Assembly: GCF_022693705.1 (NCBI RefSeq) | Contig: NZ_CP094288.1 | Coordinates: 572,490-636,489, forward strand | Direction of reading: 5' to 3' | DNA length: 64,000 nt | From: Infirmifilum sp. NZ | GTDB lineage: Archaea; Thermoproteota; Thermoprotei; Thermofilales; Thermofilaceae | Part shown: one piece after another, positions 33,541 through 42,181 of the stretch | How positions within the stretch are numbered: the stretch's first letter is position 1 | Layout of the letters: every line of letters begins with the position of its first letter | Translations under genes and position numbers: made by a program | The notes under the pieces: generated by a model | The model's input: the letters and a program-made list of their open reading frames with translations, nothing else | What the model was told of the DNA's origin: nothing | The model's database searches: none

Positions 33541-34260
33541 GAACCCTACGGGGGCCCCGATGGTGTAGGAGAGGATGGTCGTGCACGTTACGAGAAGGAG
33601 GAAAAGCAGTAGGAAGAGCACGTCTCGAGGGGCTACCCGCGTCTCGCTTACGAAGGTCCTCTCTGGGAATTTTCCGAAGCCTCTCGCCTCCATGGAGATC
33701 CCCATCAGTACGGCTCGCCTAACCACGGTGAAGAGTAGAGGAGTTATTACAGAGAAGATGGCTGTCCAGGGTTTACTGAGCCTTACATAGCCTTTAACCT
33801 TTCTGAACGCGAGCACGTTCTCTAGGTCGCGTTTAATCAGCGGAAACATCCTGAGAGTGACGAAGGTCATGAACGCGTACTCGTAGGGAACCCTCAGCTG
33901 CATGGTTAGCGAGGTGGCTAGGTCCCTGGGCTTCGTGGTCGTCGCGAAGAAGACCGAGTAGAGCACTATGACGGCTATCCTAGAGGAGAGCAACAGAGTC
34001 TTGGCCAGAGCCGTATGCGGGTCTAGCTTCAAGTTGAGCACGTAGAGCGTGTAGGTAACCCACGTGTACCCTACAATCGTAGATGCAATGCCGAAGACTA
34101 CTGCTCTGTTAATCCGCGGCCTTGACGCGAAGACGAGGAGGAGAGAGAAGGCTACGTGAGATAGTGTAACGTACGCATTTTGCAGGAGAGCTACGTGGAA
34201 TATCGCCAACGTTACCGAGATGAGCTTAACTGTGGGGTTGAGCCTTCTTAGAGAACTCAT
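33532..34260 (-). CDS. ykoC: ECF transporter T component (YkoC-like)
   Basis: This 242-residue EcfT/CbiQ-family membrane protein carries the coupling segment SMEARGFGKFP near its C-terminus, an Ala-Arg-Gly motif of EcfT. An earlier coupling region LAFRKVKGY is also seen. It links the two ATPase domains to the S component. It overlaps the ATPase gene by 35 bases. With YkoD-like and YkoE-like genes upstream it forms a thiamine-precursor uptake operon. Confidence 0.82.
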   Translation of the reverse strand: MSSLRRLNPTVKLISVTLAIFHVALLQNAYVTLSHVAFSLLLVFASRPRINRAVVFGIASTIVGYTWVTYTLYVLNLKLDPHTALAKTLLLSSRIAVIVLYSVFFATTTKPRDLATSLTMQLRVPYEYAFMTFVTLRMFPLIKRDLENVLAFRKVKGYVRLSKPWTAIFSVITPLLFTVVRRAVLMGISMEARGFGKFPERTFVSETRVAPRDVLFLLLFLLLVTCTTILSYTIGAPVGFSL

Positions 34261-35845
34261 ATACGCCTACCACCTTCTTCCTGTAATTCTCAATGGCCCT
34301 AGCAGCTCCACTCACGCTAGACTCTTCAGCCAACTCCGCAGGCGGCAGGAAAGCTAGCCGGTCCCACACGTTCTTTCGGACGAGAAGCTCTTGGAGTGTT
34401 CCTCTGAATACCACGGTTCCCTCTGACAAGCCAACAACCGCTGTAAGAGGTAGTAAGGGGAGAACCCACGAGTCGTGTGTGACGAACAGCACAGTTTTAC
34501 CCTTTGAGGCGAGCCGTCTCACCCAACTTAAAACGCTTAGAGTATTCTTGAAATCTAGGCCGAAGGTCGGCTCGTCGAGGAGGTAGAGCTTCCTGTCAAG
34601 CAGCTCTGTCTCCAGGAGCGAGATAAGCCTTTTCTCACCTTGGCTTATCTCATAGAGTAGCCTATCGGACAGGTGAGCGAGCCCCCGCGCTTCAAGCTCC
34701 CGCCTGGCAACCTTCAAAGCTTCCTGCTTCGAAAAGCCCCTAACAAGCAGAGAGGACGCCACCTCTTCAGCGACTGTGCGCTCAGTGAATTGTAGCTCGG
34801 GTACCTGCGTGGTGTAGGCGACCTTACTGTAGTCTGGGGGGCCGCCGAGAACGCTAACTTCTCCGGTATACCTCCTAGTGAAGCCAGCCAAGGTTTTTAA
34901 AAGGGTGGTCTTCCCGCTTCCGTTGGGACCTATAATCGCCACTATCTCGCCTTCCCGCACTTCAAGTGAAATGCTGTTTAGTATGCGCTTCCCGTTGGCT
35001 CTTACACTTAGGTTCACGGTCTTCACAACGGTATTTGCTCCTGGAATTAGCCGATCGGCTGGAACCGTGGGAGCATTCGTGAAAAATCGCCCAAGCAGTG
35101 GAGTGGGGAGCCATATCCCCGCCTCGGTGAGGCCTTCTAGGCCGACCTTGGCTACGAGCTCCTCGAAATTTCTGCAAAGCACGCCTTTCCCGGCGTCGAT
35201 GAAGAGAATTTTGTCAATAATGCCCTCGACGTACTCTAGCCTGTGCTCCACCATGATGAGCGCCCCGCCTCTCTCCTTGTACGACTTCAGCACCTCGTAT
35301 ATTCTCTTTGAAGAAGCAGGGTCGATGTGCGACGTAGGCTCGTCCAGGAGAAGGACTTTCGGCTCGTAGGATAAGGCGCTGGCCAGAGCGAGCCTCTGCT
35401 TCAGGCCGGTTGACAGCGGGTCTGTCTCCTCGGATGAGTACTCTGCGAGACCCGCTTTGAGCAGGGCATCTTCCACTCGCCTAGTTATCTCATCCTTGCT
35501 ATAACGAAGGTTCTCTAGGGGGAACGCGACTTCGTCGAAAACTGTTTCCATAACGACCTGGGCTTCCGGGTCCTGGAATACGATGCCAACGTCTCCTGCT
35601 AAACCCTTTAACCCCTCTTCCGTAGGGTTGTGGCCGGCTACTCTTACTTCTCCTTCAACTTTACCGTGAACGAGCTCTGGTATAACACCGCTTAGGGTTA
35701 ATAGGAGGGTTGATTTCCCCGCGCCAGTTGGTCCGACAACTAGTAGGGCCTCGCCTTTTTCGAGCGTGAAAGAAATGTCTTTCAGTACGGGGAAGTTTTT
35801 AAAGCCTACCGCTACGCTTAACGACTTCACTGAAACTAGGTTCAA
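34226..35845 (-). CDS. ykoD: ECF transporter ATPase with two fused nucleotide-binding domains (YkoD-like)
   Basis: This 539-residue protein holds two ABC ATPase domains. Walker A motifs are GPTGAGKST (about 38-46) and GPNGSGKTT (about 304-312). Walker B motifs are LLLDEPTSHIDP and LYLLDEPTFGLDF. The ABC signatures are degenerate: LSTGLKQR in the first domain and ISQGEKR in the second, instead of LSGGQ-type. Fused double ATPases are the YkoD layout, as opposed to separate EcfA1/A2. It overlaps ykoE by 4 bases upstream and ykoC by 35 downstream. Confidence 0.88.
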   Translation of the reverse strand: MNLVSVKSLSVAVGFKNFPVLKDISFTLEKGEALLVVGPTGAGKSTLLLTLSGVIPELVHGKVEGEVRVAGHNPTEEGLKGLAGDVGIVFQDPEAQVVMETVFDEVAFPLENLRYSKDEITRRVEDALLKAGLAEYSSEETDPLSTGLKQRLALASALSYEPKVLLLDEPTSHIDPASSKRIYEVLKSYKERGGALIMVEHRLEYVEGIIDKILFIDAGKGVLCRNFEELVAKVGLEGLTEAGIWLPTPLLGRFFTNAPTVPADRLIPGANTVVKTVNLSVRANGKRILNSISLEVREGEIVAIIGPNGSGKTTLLKTLAGFTRRYTGEVSVLGGPPDYSKVAYTTQVPELQFTERTVAEEVASSLLVRGFSKQEALKVARRELEARGLAHLSDRLLYEISQGEKRLISLLETELLDRKLYLLDEPTFGLDFKNTLSVLSWVRRLASKGKTVLFVTHDSWVLPLLPLTAVVGLSEGTVVFRGTLQELLVRKNVWDRLAFLPPAELAEESSVSGAARAIENYRKKVVGVYEFSKKAQPHS

Positions 35846-36423
35846 ACATTTTTCACCGACTTCGCGACCTCAAATGCGTCAAGTATCGAGGTATTCTTCA
35901 CCACGGCATCTATTACTGCTTTTACAAGCACGCCAGCTATCGTTGCTCCGCTCACGAAGTAGAGAGACCAGAAGAGGATGCACTGCTCCGGGGTTAAAGG
36001 TGCGGTTATCCCGTAGAGAATGGTGTCAGCTGGCGCTGCCCATAGCGCGGGTGCCGCTCCGGCTAAAGCCATTGTCAACCAGCCCCACCTCTTATACTTC
36101 GTGAGCATAAATACCAGCTCCGACATTAAGCCCTGCATGAAGCCATAGAGGAGCACGGTCGACGCGAACTGGGAGCCGTACGCAAGCTCTAGAACTGAAG
36201 CTAGGAACTCTCCGAGTAAGGCTACCCCCGGCTTCCTTATAATGTAGGCCGGCACTGTTGCGCCTATAAACCACATGCCGTAGATTATTGGCACGAATAG
36301 CAAGCCCAGCAGAAGCTTTGTAAGGTCCCAAACGATGTTTGACCAGACTAGGAAAATAGCTCCGATGACTGCAGAGAGGGACGCAGTGAGAACCAGCTCT
36401 ATTACGTTTACCTTCTTCCCCAT
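35842..36423 (-). CDS. ykoE: YkoE-like S component for a thiamine precursor
   Basis: This protein of about 193 residues has six hydrophobic segments. It shows YkoE hallmarks: LVWSNIVWDLTK, IYGMWFIGATVPAYIIRKPG and LLYGFMQGLMSELVFML. YkoE is the substrate-binding part of a hydroxymethylpyrimidine or thiamine ECF transporter. GTTTATAAAT on the minus strand (36451-36460) supports the ATG at 36423, or the ATG three codons earlier at 36432. The frame continues to 36528 but runs through the promoter. A divergent ThiR regulator strengthens the thiamine link. Confidence 0.83.
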   Translation of the reverse strand: MGKKVNVIELVLTASLSAVIGAIFLVWSNIVWDLTKLLLGLLFVPIIYGMWFIGATVPAYIIRKPGVALLGEFLASVLELAYGSQFASTVLLYGFMQGLMSELVFMLTKYKRWGWLTMALAGAAPALWAAPADTILYGITAPLTPEQCILFWSLYFVSGATIAGVLVKAVIDAVVKNTSILDAFEVAKSVKNV

Positions 36424-36443
36424 TATTCTCATAACTTTTTTCA

Positions 36444-36456
36444 ATAACCTATTTAT
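36444..36456. promoter_or_regulatory. Candidate ThiR operator 1, overlapping the ykoE TATA box
   Basis: ATAACCTATTTAT differs at one base from the perfect palindrome at 36498-36510. It overlaps the minus-strand TATA box of ykoE, so a bound regulator would block ykoEDC transcription. Confidence 0.5.
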
Positions 36457-36466
36457 AAACTTTACT

Positions 36467-36487
36467 GGAAAATCTGTAGAATTTTCC
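36467..36487. promoter_or_regulatory. Perfect inverted repeat with 7-base arms in the ykoE-thiR intergenic region
   Basis: GGAAAAT and ATTTTCC flank the 7-base spacer CTGTAGA. It lies between the two ATAACCTA sites and could be a second regulator site or an RNA hairpin of the leader region. Confidence 0.45.
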
Positions 36488-36497
36488 CGTATTATTA

Positions 36498-36510
36498 ATA
36501 ACCTAGTTAT
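36498..36510. promoter_or_regulatory. Candidate ThiR operator 2
   Basis: ATAAC-CTA-GTTAT has perfect 5-base arms and matches the site at 36444 in 12 of 13 bases. It lies 54 bases away, between the divergent ykoE and thiR genes. Confidence 0.5.
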
Positions 36511-36607
36511 GAGGAAAACGCCGTGCATTAACCAGTTATACTTTCATCAATTGTTCTCTAACAAGAAGATTTATTACTGCGTTTTTTGCGAGTGACACAT
36601 AGGTAGG

Positions 36608-37564
36608 ATGTTCCCAGAAGGAGTTGCCTTCAACCTGTTTATCCCAGCTTTCAGGAGGGTTCTTGCCCATGAGCTCCGTAAAAGGGGGTTCTCTCAGACA
36701 GATATAGCTCGCTCTCTCGGAGTCACACAGGCTGCCGTCAGCAAAATCCTCAGAAGCCCGAAGAGCACTCTAACGAAGGACTTGGAGGATATTAACGTTC
36801 AAGTTAAGGAGATTGAGGCAGTAGCGAGTAAGGTGGCCGAACTTATAGCCAAAGGAGATATCAATGAGGCCGGAACTCTGGCGAACAGGTACTGGTGGTT
36901 AGTCCTTGCCAGTGGAGATGCTTGCAGGGCGCATGAGAGGTACGGTTGGAGGAAAAGCGAGTGCTACATATGTACCAAGGTTGTTTACCCGGATCTCGAC
37001 GTCAGTCGTGGGCTTGTGATGGCAGACATGGAGAGAGCGCTGCTCGTGCTTTCATCATCGAAACACTTCCCGAAACTCATCCCTGAAGTTCTCACGAACT
37101 TAGCGGTAGCGGTCCCCGGTGCTAAAAGCCTCCACGATATAGCAGCTGTTCCGGGAAGAATCTCGCCCGATAAAAAGGGAGGAATACTGTACAGGAAGCC
37201 CGAGTTCGGGGCAAGTAAGCATCTGGGAGGAATCCTACTATCGATTGGAGGCAAATACAGGGCAGTTATCAACATCAAGCATGATAAGCTAATCGAGGAG
37301 GCTCTCGTAACCATGGATTTGAAGTTCAAGGAGTTCAGCAGTCAGGAGTACCCGTCAGCAAACCCTGTTGCTGCCGCAGCTCCCGTGCTTTTAGATGAGT
37401 GTCCCGACTGCAACGTCCTAATAGACGTGGGTGCAGACCACGTGGAACCTAACGTCTACATCTTCGGTAGTCGGGCAGTCGAGGTCGCTAACACGGTGAT
37501 AGCAATAGCCGAGCTCTACGATGTTCTAGCGAGAAAATATGGTTTCGATAGCTTTGATAAATAA
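36608..37564 (+). CDS. thiR: ThiR-type transcriptional regulator (HTH plus ThiN domain)
   Basis: This is a 318-residue protein. Residues about 28-52 form a helix-turn-helix (FSQTDIARSLGVTQAAVSKIL). A linker with CYIC follows. The C-terminal part, about 130-310, is a ThiN-like domain (GASKHLGGILLSIG, NPVAAAAPVLL, VDVGADHVEPNVYIFG). ThiN otherwise makes thiamine phosphate; in ThiR it is known to act as a thiamine-phosphate sensor. Divergent position to ykoEDC with palindromes between them suggests that it represses thiamine-precursor uptake. The ATG has a weak AGGTAGG directly upstream. Confidence 0.88.
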   Translation: MFPEGVAFNLFIPAFRRVLAHELRKRGFSQTDIARSLGVTQAAVSKILRSPKSTLTKDLEDINVQVKEIEAVASKVAELIAKGDINEAGTLANRYWWLVLASGDACRAHERYGWRKSECYICTKVVYPDLDVSRGLVMADMERALLVLSSSKHFPKLIPEVLTNLAVAVPGAKSLHDIAAVPGRISPDKKGGILYRKPEFGASKHLGGILLSIGGKYRAVINIKHDKLIEEALVTMDLKFKEFSSQEYPSANPVAAAAPVLLDECPDCNVLIDVGADHVEPNVYIFGSRAVEVANTVIAIAELYDVLARKYGFDSFDK

Positions 37565-37577
37565 CTTATGAATAAGT
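37564..37577. promoter_or_regulatory. Palindrome upstream of the TrmB gene
   Basis: ACTTAT-GA-ATAAGT has perfect 6-base arms. It begins within the thiR stop codon and abuts the AGTATTAATATC box of the TrmB-type gene, so it may be an autoregulatory site. Confidence 0.45.
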
Positions 37578-37617
37578 ATTAATATCTGTACTGGGGATTC
37601 TTTTCGGCGAGATAAGG

Positions 37618-38685
37618 ATGACCGAGGGAGCTGTTGAGGGACCCACCCCGGGTTCCCCCAGAGACAGTGCTATTCAACTATTGAAAATGCTCGGGCTCAC
37701 CGGGCTAGAGGCCGAGCTGTACCTTATACTTCTCGAGAAAGGGCCGCTCAGCGCTCCGGAAATCTCGGACTACCTTGTCAGGCATAGGCCTCAGATTCAC
37801 GTGGCGCTTACGAGGCTTTCCTCTAAGGGTTATATAGAGGAGCTTGGGGGGAGGCCCAAGAAGTACCGTGCGGTGAAGCCTGAGATCCTGCTGAGCATGT
37901 TCATGAAGGAGTTTGACGGGTTGGCGAAGAGAGCTCTCGAGTACATGAAGAGCATTTCGAGGCCTACACCCGAGGAAAGGTTCGGTGTCTGGATTATCCG
38001 AGAGCCCGAGGTTGCAAAGAACAGGATGGCTGAGATGCTGGACGAGGCGAAGATCGACGCGCTGGTAATGGGGGACATTAAGTTCATACACCTCTTGAGC
38101 GACAAGATAGAAGACGCGATTAAGAGGGGGGTGAGCGTTTACGTTCTCTCGTACGCCCTGGGTGAGAGGGGAGCCAAGTTTATAGTGGAGGACATGCCCT
38201 TCCTGAGGAAGCTGAGGGTGGCGATTTCCGGAGATATTGTCGTTGTTGTCGACTCGGGCTTGGGCGGCGTGTTAAAGGCTAGGCCCACTCTACCCATGAG
38301 GCATGGGTTCCTCATTGAAGAGAGAACGCTCGTCGACTACCTCTCCCATGACTTCGTGAACAGGTGGGTCAGCGCGAGGGTTGTCGTCGATGAGAAGTGG
38401 GATTTTCCCCTGAAGTTCACCTTCCACAGGATGGCTTTGTACGAGACGAGACGCATGCTCTTGGAGGATAAGAAGCTCAGGCTGAAAGCCAGAGGGTATG
38501 AAGTGGATACGGGTGCGAGAGTGGAGGTGGAGGGCAGAATAGTAGACGCTGTTTTAGATCTTCCGGCCGGCTACGCTCACTTTAAAGTGGATACGGGGAG
38601 CGGGGTTTTGAGGGTTGGAGGTTTGGATGCGATCGTCGAGGAAGTAGCCGGAGAGTACTTTGAGATTCACGAGGAGAAGACTTGA
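37618..38685 (+). CDS. TrmB-family transcriptional regulator
   Basis: This 355-residue protein begins with a TrmB winged helix (LGLTGLEAELYLILLEKGPLSAPEISDYL, about 25-55, then a wing GGRPKKYRAV). A coiled-coil dimer region and a C-terminal sugar-sensor-like domain follow (WIIREPEVAKNRMAEML, LDAIVEEVAGEYFE). Archaeal TrmB proteins control sugar transport and metabolism. No sugar transporter is adjacent, so the target is unknown. The ATG is preceded by AAGG and a TATA box about 37 bases away. Confidence 0.82.
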   Translation: MTEGAVEGPTPGSPRDSAIQLLKMLGLTGLEAELYLILLEKGPLSAPEISDYLVRHRPQIHVALTRLSSKGYIEELGGRPKKYRAVKPEILLSMFMKEFDGLAKRALEYMKSISRPTPEERFGVWIIREPEVAKNRMAEMLDEAKIDALVMGDIKFIHLLSDKIEDAIKRGVSVYVLSYALGERGAKFIVEDMPFLRKLRVAISGDIVVVVDSGLGGVLKARPTLPMRHGFLIEERTLVDYLSHDFVNRWVSARVVVDEKWDFPLKFTFHRMALYETRRMLLEDKKLRLKARGYEVDTGARVEVEGRIVDAVLDLPAGYAHFKVDTGSGVLRVGGLDAIVEEVAGEYFEIHEEKT

Positions 38686-38687
38686 GG

Positions 38688-40349
38688 CTAGAGACCGATC
38701 TTGCACTTCAGAATTTCGGCTATGGACCTTGCTGTAAGATAGCTGATCGCCAGGCGCTTTGCCGGATAGAGCTCCTCCTCCTTCAATGTCTCCTTAGAAT
38801 CTAATCCGTACTTAGGCGTTCCCTTTCTAGCGTTGCTAATCGACTCCACCACACTGTTATAGTACTCCTCGTCGATGATTCCCGCGGTGAACTTAGCCCT
38901 CGTGAGAGCTTCAACGGCATTGTAGGTAGCTTCCGCTATGTCTCTCCTCGTCATACACTCCGTCTCGTAGTTCAGCATCCCGTACCACTTTTCTGCCAAG
39001 AGCAGCTGGCGGTGCTGCTCAAGGGTGTGCGCTAGGATCCTGTACCCGTACTTCTGAGGCGAGTGAAATGCCGGGCTACCGGGGTCCACAAAGGGTGCGA
39101 GCGGCGCGACGAAAGCATCGAGCGTTTCCTTCCCGATCTCGTGCAGTTCCAGGTAGAAGTTCCCCAGGCCTTTCACGTTCTCAGGTGTCTGCAAGGGAAG
39201 GCCCACCATGAAGTAGGTGTCTAGGCGCTCGAACCCCAGCTCTCTAACGTTCTTCACGAGCTTCTTGATAGCGTCGTTTCCGTAAGGCCTCCCGTAATTT
39301 CTTCTGACTCTCTCGTCGTGCGACTCAGGGGAGATCTGGAGGTACACCTTGTCGCCGGCTCGGCGGTAGAGCTCTAGCACATCGCGGGTTGGAGGCGTGA
39401 AGAACTCGAAGAAGATCTCTACGTCGCTCTTCTCCTGGCTTAGGAGCAACGTGAGCTCCTCTATGTACTTCCTGCCTAGGGGCTGAAGATCGTTAACGAA
39501 GAAGATAGGGGCTTTCAGCCTCTCGGTTATTTCACGGAACTCGTCGACCAGCGTTTTTGGACTCTTCACGCCGAGCCCTTTCCGGTGGAACAGCACCCTG
39601 TACGTGAAATTACTTCCGCCGCACCCCAGGCAGTTAAACGGGCATCCTTTGTACGTGATCACTGCTGTAACAGGATGCTTGAGGAACGAGCTCCACGGGA
39701 GAGAGTTCCTCAGGCCGCTACGCACCATCACCCTTAGGACTACGCTGTAGTCGGGCTTAATGTCGTCGAGCTCTAGGGGCACGTACCTAATACCCGTGTA
39801 ACGTATTCTGCCGTTCTCGCGGAACGCTAAGTTAGGTACTTCCCTGAGCCTTGCCGCGTCGCCTTTCTCGAGAGCCTCCACGAGCTCGTAGAATACCGGC
39901 TCCGTCGTGTCCCCGAGGACGACGAAGTCTATAAAGCTGTACTTTTCGAGTATTTCCCGCCAGTAGTAGGTCGCGGAAAGGCCACCCACCACTATTGGGG
40001 CGCCGTGGATCTCTTTCAGCATTCTCGCAAGCTCTATCGTACCGTGGGCGTGGACGAGCCAGTGCAGGTCCAGTCCGTAAACCTTGGCTTTTATCGCTTT
40101 GAGGAGGCGAGGCACGTCGAGCGACGGCTCGTTCACCATTCTAGCCGCAACGTTGTAGATCCCCGTTTTAACCCCCCTCTTCTCGAGGTACGAGGCCAGG
40201 TAGAAGAAGCCGGCGGGGTACATATCGAACACTGGTTTTGAGGGTATAACGTCGCTTATGGGTCCATAGTGGACGTATTTCAGTTGTCTGAAGTCGTACA
40301 CGCTCGGGGCGTGAATTAGGGCTACATCTTCGACGCGAGGCATACTCAA
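38688..40349 (-). CDS. B12-binding-domain radical SAM protein
   Basis: This is a 553-residue protein. The N-terminal region, about 1-170, looks like a cobalamin-binding Rossmann domain (VALIHAPSVYDFRQ, PIVVGGLSATYYW). The radical SAM cluster motif GCPFNCLGCGG lies near residues 233-241. A long C-terminal region is helical. Class B enzymes of this kind methylate or rearrange unactivated carbons. The substrate is unknown. A TATATC box lies 27 bases before the TTG at 40349; an ATG two codons later is an alternative. Confidence 0.82.
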   Translation of the reverse strand: MSMPRVEDVALIHAPSVYDFRQLKYVHYGPISDVIPSKPVFDMYPAGFFYLASYLEKRGVKTGIYNVAARMVNEPSLDVPRLLKAIKAKVYGLDLHWLVHAHGTIELARMLKEIHGAPIVVGGLSATYYWREILEKYSFIDFVVLGDTTEPVFYELVEALEKGDAARLREVPNLAFRENGRIRYTGIRYVPLELDDIKPDYSVVLRVMVRSGLRNSLPWSSFLKHPVTAVITYKGCPFNCLGCGGSNFTYRVLFHRKGLGVKSPKTLVDEFREITERLKAPIFFVNDLQPLGRKYIEELTLLLSQEKSDVEIFFEFFTPPTRDVLELYRRAGDKVYLQISPESHDERVRRNYGRPYGNDAIKKLVKNVRELGFERLDTYFMVGLPLQTPENVKGLGNFYLELHEIGKETLDAFVAPLAPFVDPGSPAFHSPQKYGYRILAHTLEQHRQLLLAEKWYGMLNYETECMTRRDIAEATYNAVEALTRAKFTAGIIDEEYYNSVVESISNARKGTPKYGLDSKETLKEEELYPAKRLAISYLTARSIAEILKCKIGL

Positions 40350-40382
40350 GCGCGTAATCTACCTGGAAAAACTATATCTAAT

Positions 40383-41012
40383 TTATGTAAGAGCCTCTGA
40401 TAGAAAAACAAAGGCATAAAGCACCATTAGCAGCAGTAACAGCAGTTGGATGGCCCTGGAGAGGGTGCGCAAGGTAGAGAGCCCCTTTTGCGCCGCGAGG
40501 GCTACAAAAGACAGCCACGCGAAGTCCATCCACACGTGAACCGGGTAGTAGGAAATCGCGCTTATCAGGCCGAACGAGGAGTCCATAACGTCGGATATCA
40601 TTTTCACCCCAATGGTGGCCCACCAAGCTAAGAAGTAGGGGTTAAGCGCTGTGAATGTGAAGCCGACGGCTATGGGTCCCGCACCCGAGAATTTCACTCC
40701 GCTCACCTTACTATCCGAGCTGCCTTTGGATAAGTCGCGCAGACCCAGGTACACGAAGTAGAGGATCACGAGGCCTCCAACGCCTGAAACGATCTTCTTT
40801 ACCTCTTTTGCCTGAAGCAGATGGTAAGCCCCTAGGCTCAGCAGGAGGTATAGGGGGAGCTCGAAAAGCATGTGCCCCAGTGCCGCGAGAAAGCCGTATT
40901 TCCACCCGCCCTGCCTTCCTCCCAGCAGGGCCGCGAAGGTTAAGGGACCCGGCGACAGGGCACCGCTCGCCGTAAGGGAAACCACCTCGATGGCTGCGGA
41001 GAGGGTGAACAT
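40383..41012 (-). CDS. LysE/RhtB-type exporter
   Basis: This 209-residue protein has about six membrane helices. It shows the LysE pattern SGALSPGPLTFAALLGGRQGGW followed by GHMLFELPLYLLL and FTALNPYFLAWW. LysE relatives export amino acids or other small polar molecules. It lies between two radical SAM genes on the same strand, so it might export a product of one of them, but each gene appears to have its own promoter. Confidence 0.82.
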   Translation of the reverse strand: MFTLSAAIEVVSLTASGALSPGPLTFAALLGGRQGGWKYGFLAALGHMLFELPLYLLLSLGAYHLLQAKEVKKIVSGVGGLVILYFVYLGLRDLSKGSSDSKVSGVKFSGAGPIAVGFTFTALNPYFLAWWATIGVKMISDVMDSSFGLISAISYYPVHVWMDFAWLSFVALAAQKGLSTLRTLSRAIQLLLLLLMVLYAFVFLSEALT

Positions 41013-41069
41013 TACCCTTGACCCGCGGGCACTGTTTTTTAAGCTTGCGCCCCGAAAACTGGATACTTT

Positions 41070-42146
41070 TCAGGGTATGACTTCCACTGTGTTGTTGAAA
41101 GGGGGGTACAGGAGGTCGCCGCTTTTAATGAGGCCCCTGTCAAGCGCTGAGAGCAACAGGGGTATCGATGCTAGCACTATGTTCACGAGCTCCTTTGTAG
41201 CCTTGCACACAGCCTGGAAGCCCTCGTCCCCCCAGTATCTCTCGATGTACGCGTAGAGACATCGCCCACCGCAAAACCTGAAATAAGGGCACCGTATGCA
41301 AGGCTCCTGTATCCAAGCATTCTTAAGCATGAAACCCCTCTCCAGCCTTCCCAACTCCGCCCACCGCTCCTCAACCGCTATCGGACAGGCGGTTATTCTC
41401 CCATCTGTTAGAACTGAGACCGAGTTCACGCCGGACCCACAGGGCGGGGCTGGGTACACGTTCCCAAAGATGACCTGTGAGGCTATTGCCTTGAAGGGCG
41501 CTATTCCCAGAACCCTGCCCTTTCTGATCTCCAGAATCCACGCCCTCATCAGCTTCCTCAATCCTGGGAGGTAGCTCTCATCCCTCCACCTCTCGAAGCT
41601 ATTCCACCGGTCGCTCCAAACAACATCAAGCTGCCAGTGGACGTGGCTGAAGAGGTTCAGCTCAAGCAAGTGCTTGACGTCCTCGTATATGTCTGTGTCC
41701 TCCGTAACCGTCATGCGCGCCACAAGGTCGCCTTGAAAGCCGATTTCTCGGAGGTGCTTGGCGGCTTCAATGACCCTCTGGTAAACACCTTGCCCTCTAT
41801 GCCTGTCCGTGGTGCTGGGCCTACCATCGATCGATAGAAGAACGGTGTCGAACCTCAACCAGTAGTCATCTGGGAGAAGTTTGTAGAGTGTGCCGTTAGT
41901 CTGTATGACGAAGTGCTTCGCGCGGACGTTGTCCATAACCCACTTTATGAAGCGGGAGTTGAGGAGGGGTTCCCCGCCGTAGAATGCCACGGTTGCGTCG
42001 GGGTCCCTCTCAACTAACTTTTTGAGACTTTCAGGGTTATAGGAGATGCTCCAAGGCACCTTCCTAGGCGGAAAACTTCCACCGCAGTAGTCACACTTAA
42101 GATTGCATCTTCCCGTCGTGAACACGATGTAGAGCACGAGAGCCAA
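41070..42146 (-). CDS. Radical SAM protein with SPASM-like C-terminal cysteines (possible peptide modifier)
   Basis: This 358-residue radical SAM enzyme has the cluster motif at C14, C18 and C21 (GRCNLKCDYCGG), followed by YGGEPLLN. A C-terminal cysteine set, about 270-305 (CPIAVEERW, CIRCPYFRFCGGRC), probably holds extra Fe-S clusters as in SPASM enzymes that modify peptides. The layout resembles the archaeal AF0577-like group. The TTG start has a GTTTTAAAACAG box about 25 bases upstream. No obvious precursor peptide was found. Confidence 0.82.
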   Translation of the reverse strand: MALVLYIVFTTGRCNLKCDYCGGSFPPRKVPWSISYNPESLKKLVERDPDATVAFYGGEPLLNSRFIKWVMDNVRAKHFVIQTNGTLYKLLPDDYWLRFDTVLLSIDGRPSTTDRHRGQGVYQRVIEAAKHLREIGFQGDLVARMTVTEDTDIYEDVKHLLELNLFSHVHWQLDVVWSDRWNSFERWRDESYLPGLRKLMRAWILEIRKGRVLGIAPFKAIASQVIFGNVYPAPPCGSGVNSVSVLTDGRITACPIAVEERWAELGRLERGFMLKNAWIQEPCIRCPYFRFCGGRCLYAYIERYWGDEGFQAVCKATKELVNIVLASIPLLLSALDRGLIKSGDLLYPPFNNTVEVIP

Positions 42147-42181
42147 ACTTCTCGGCTGTTTTAAAACTTAACCGGGAAGTG

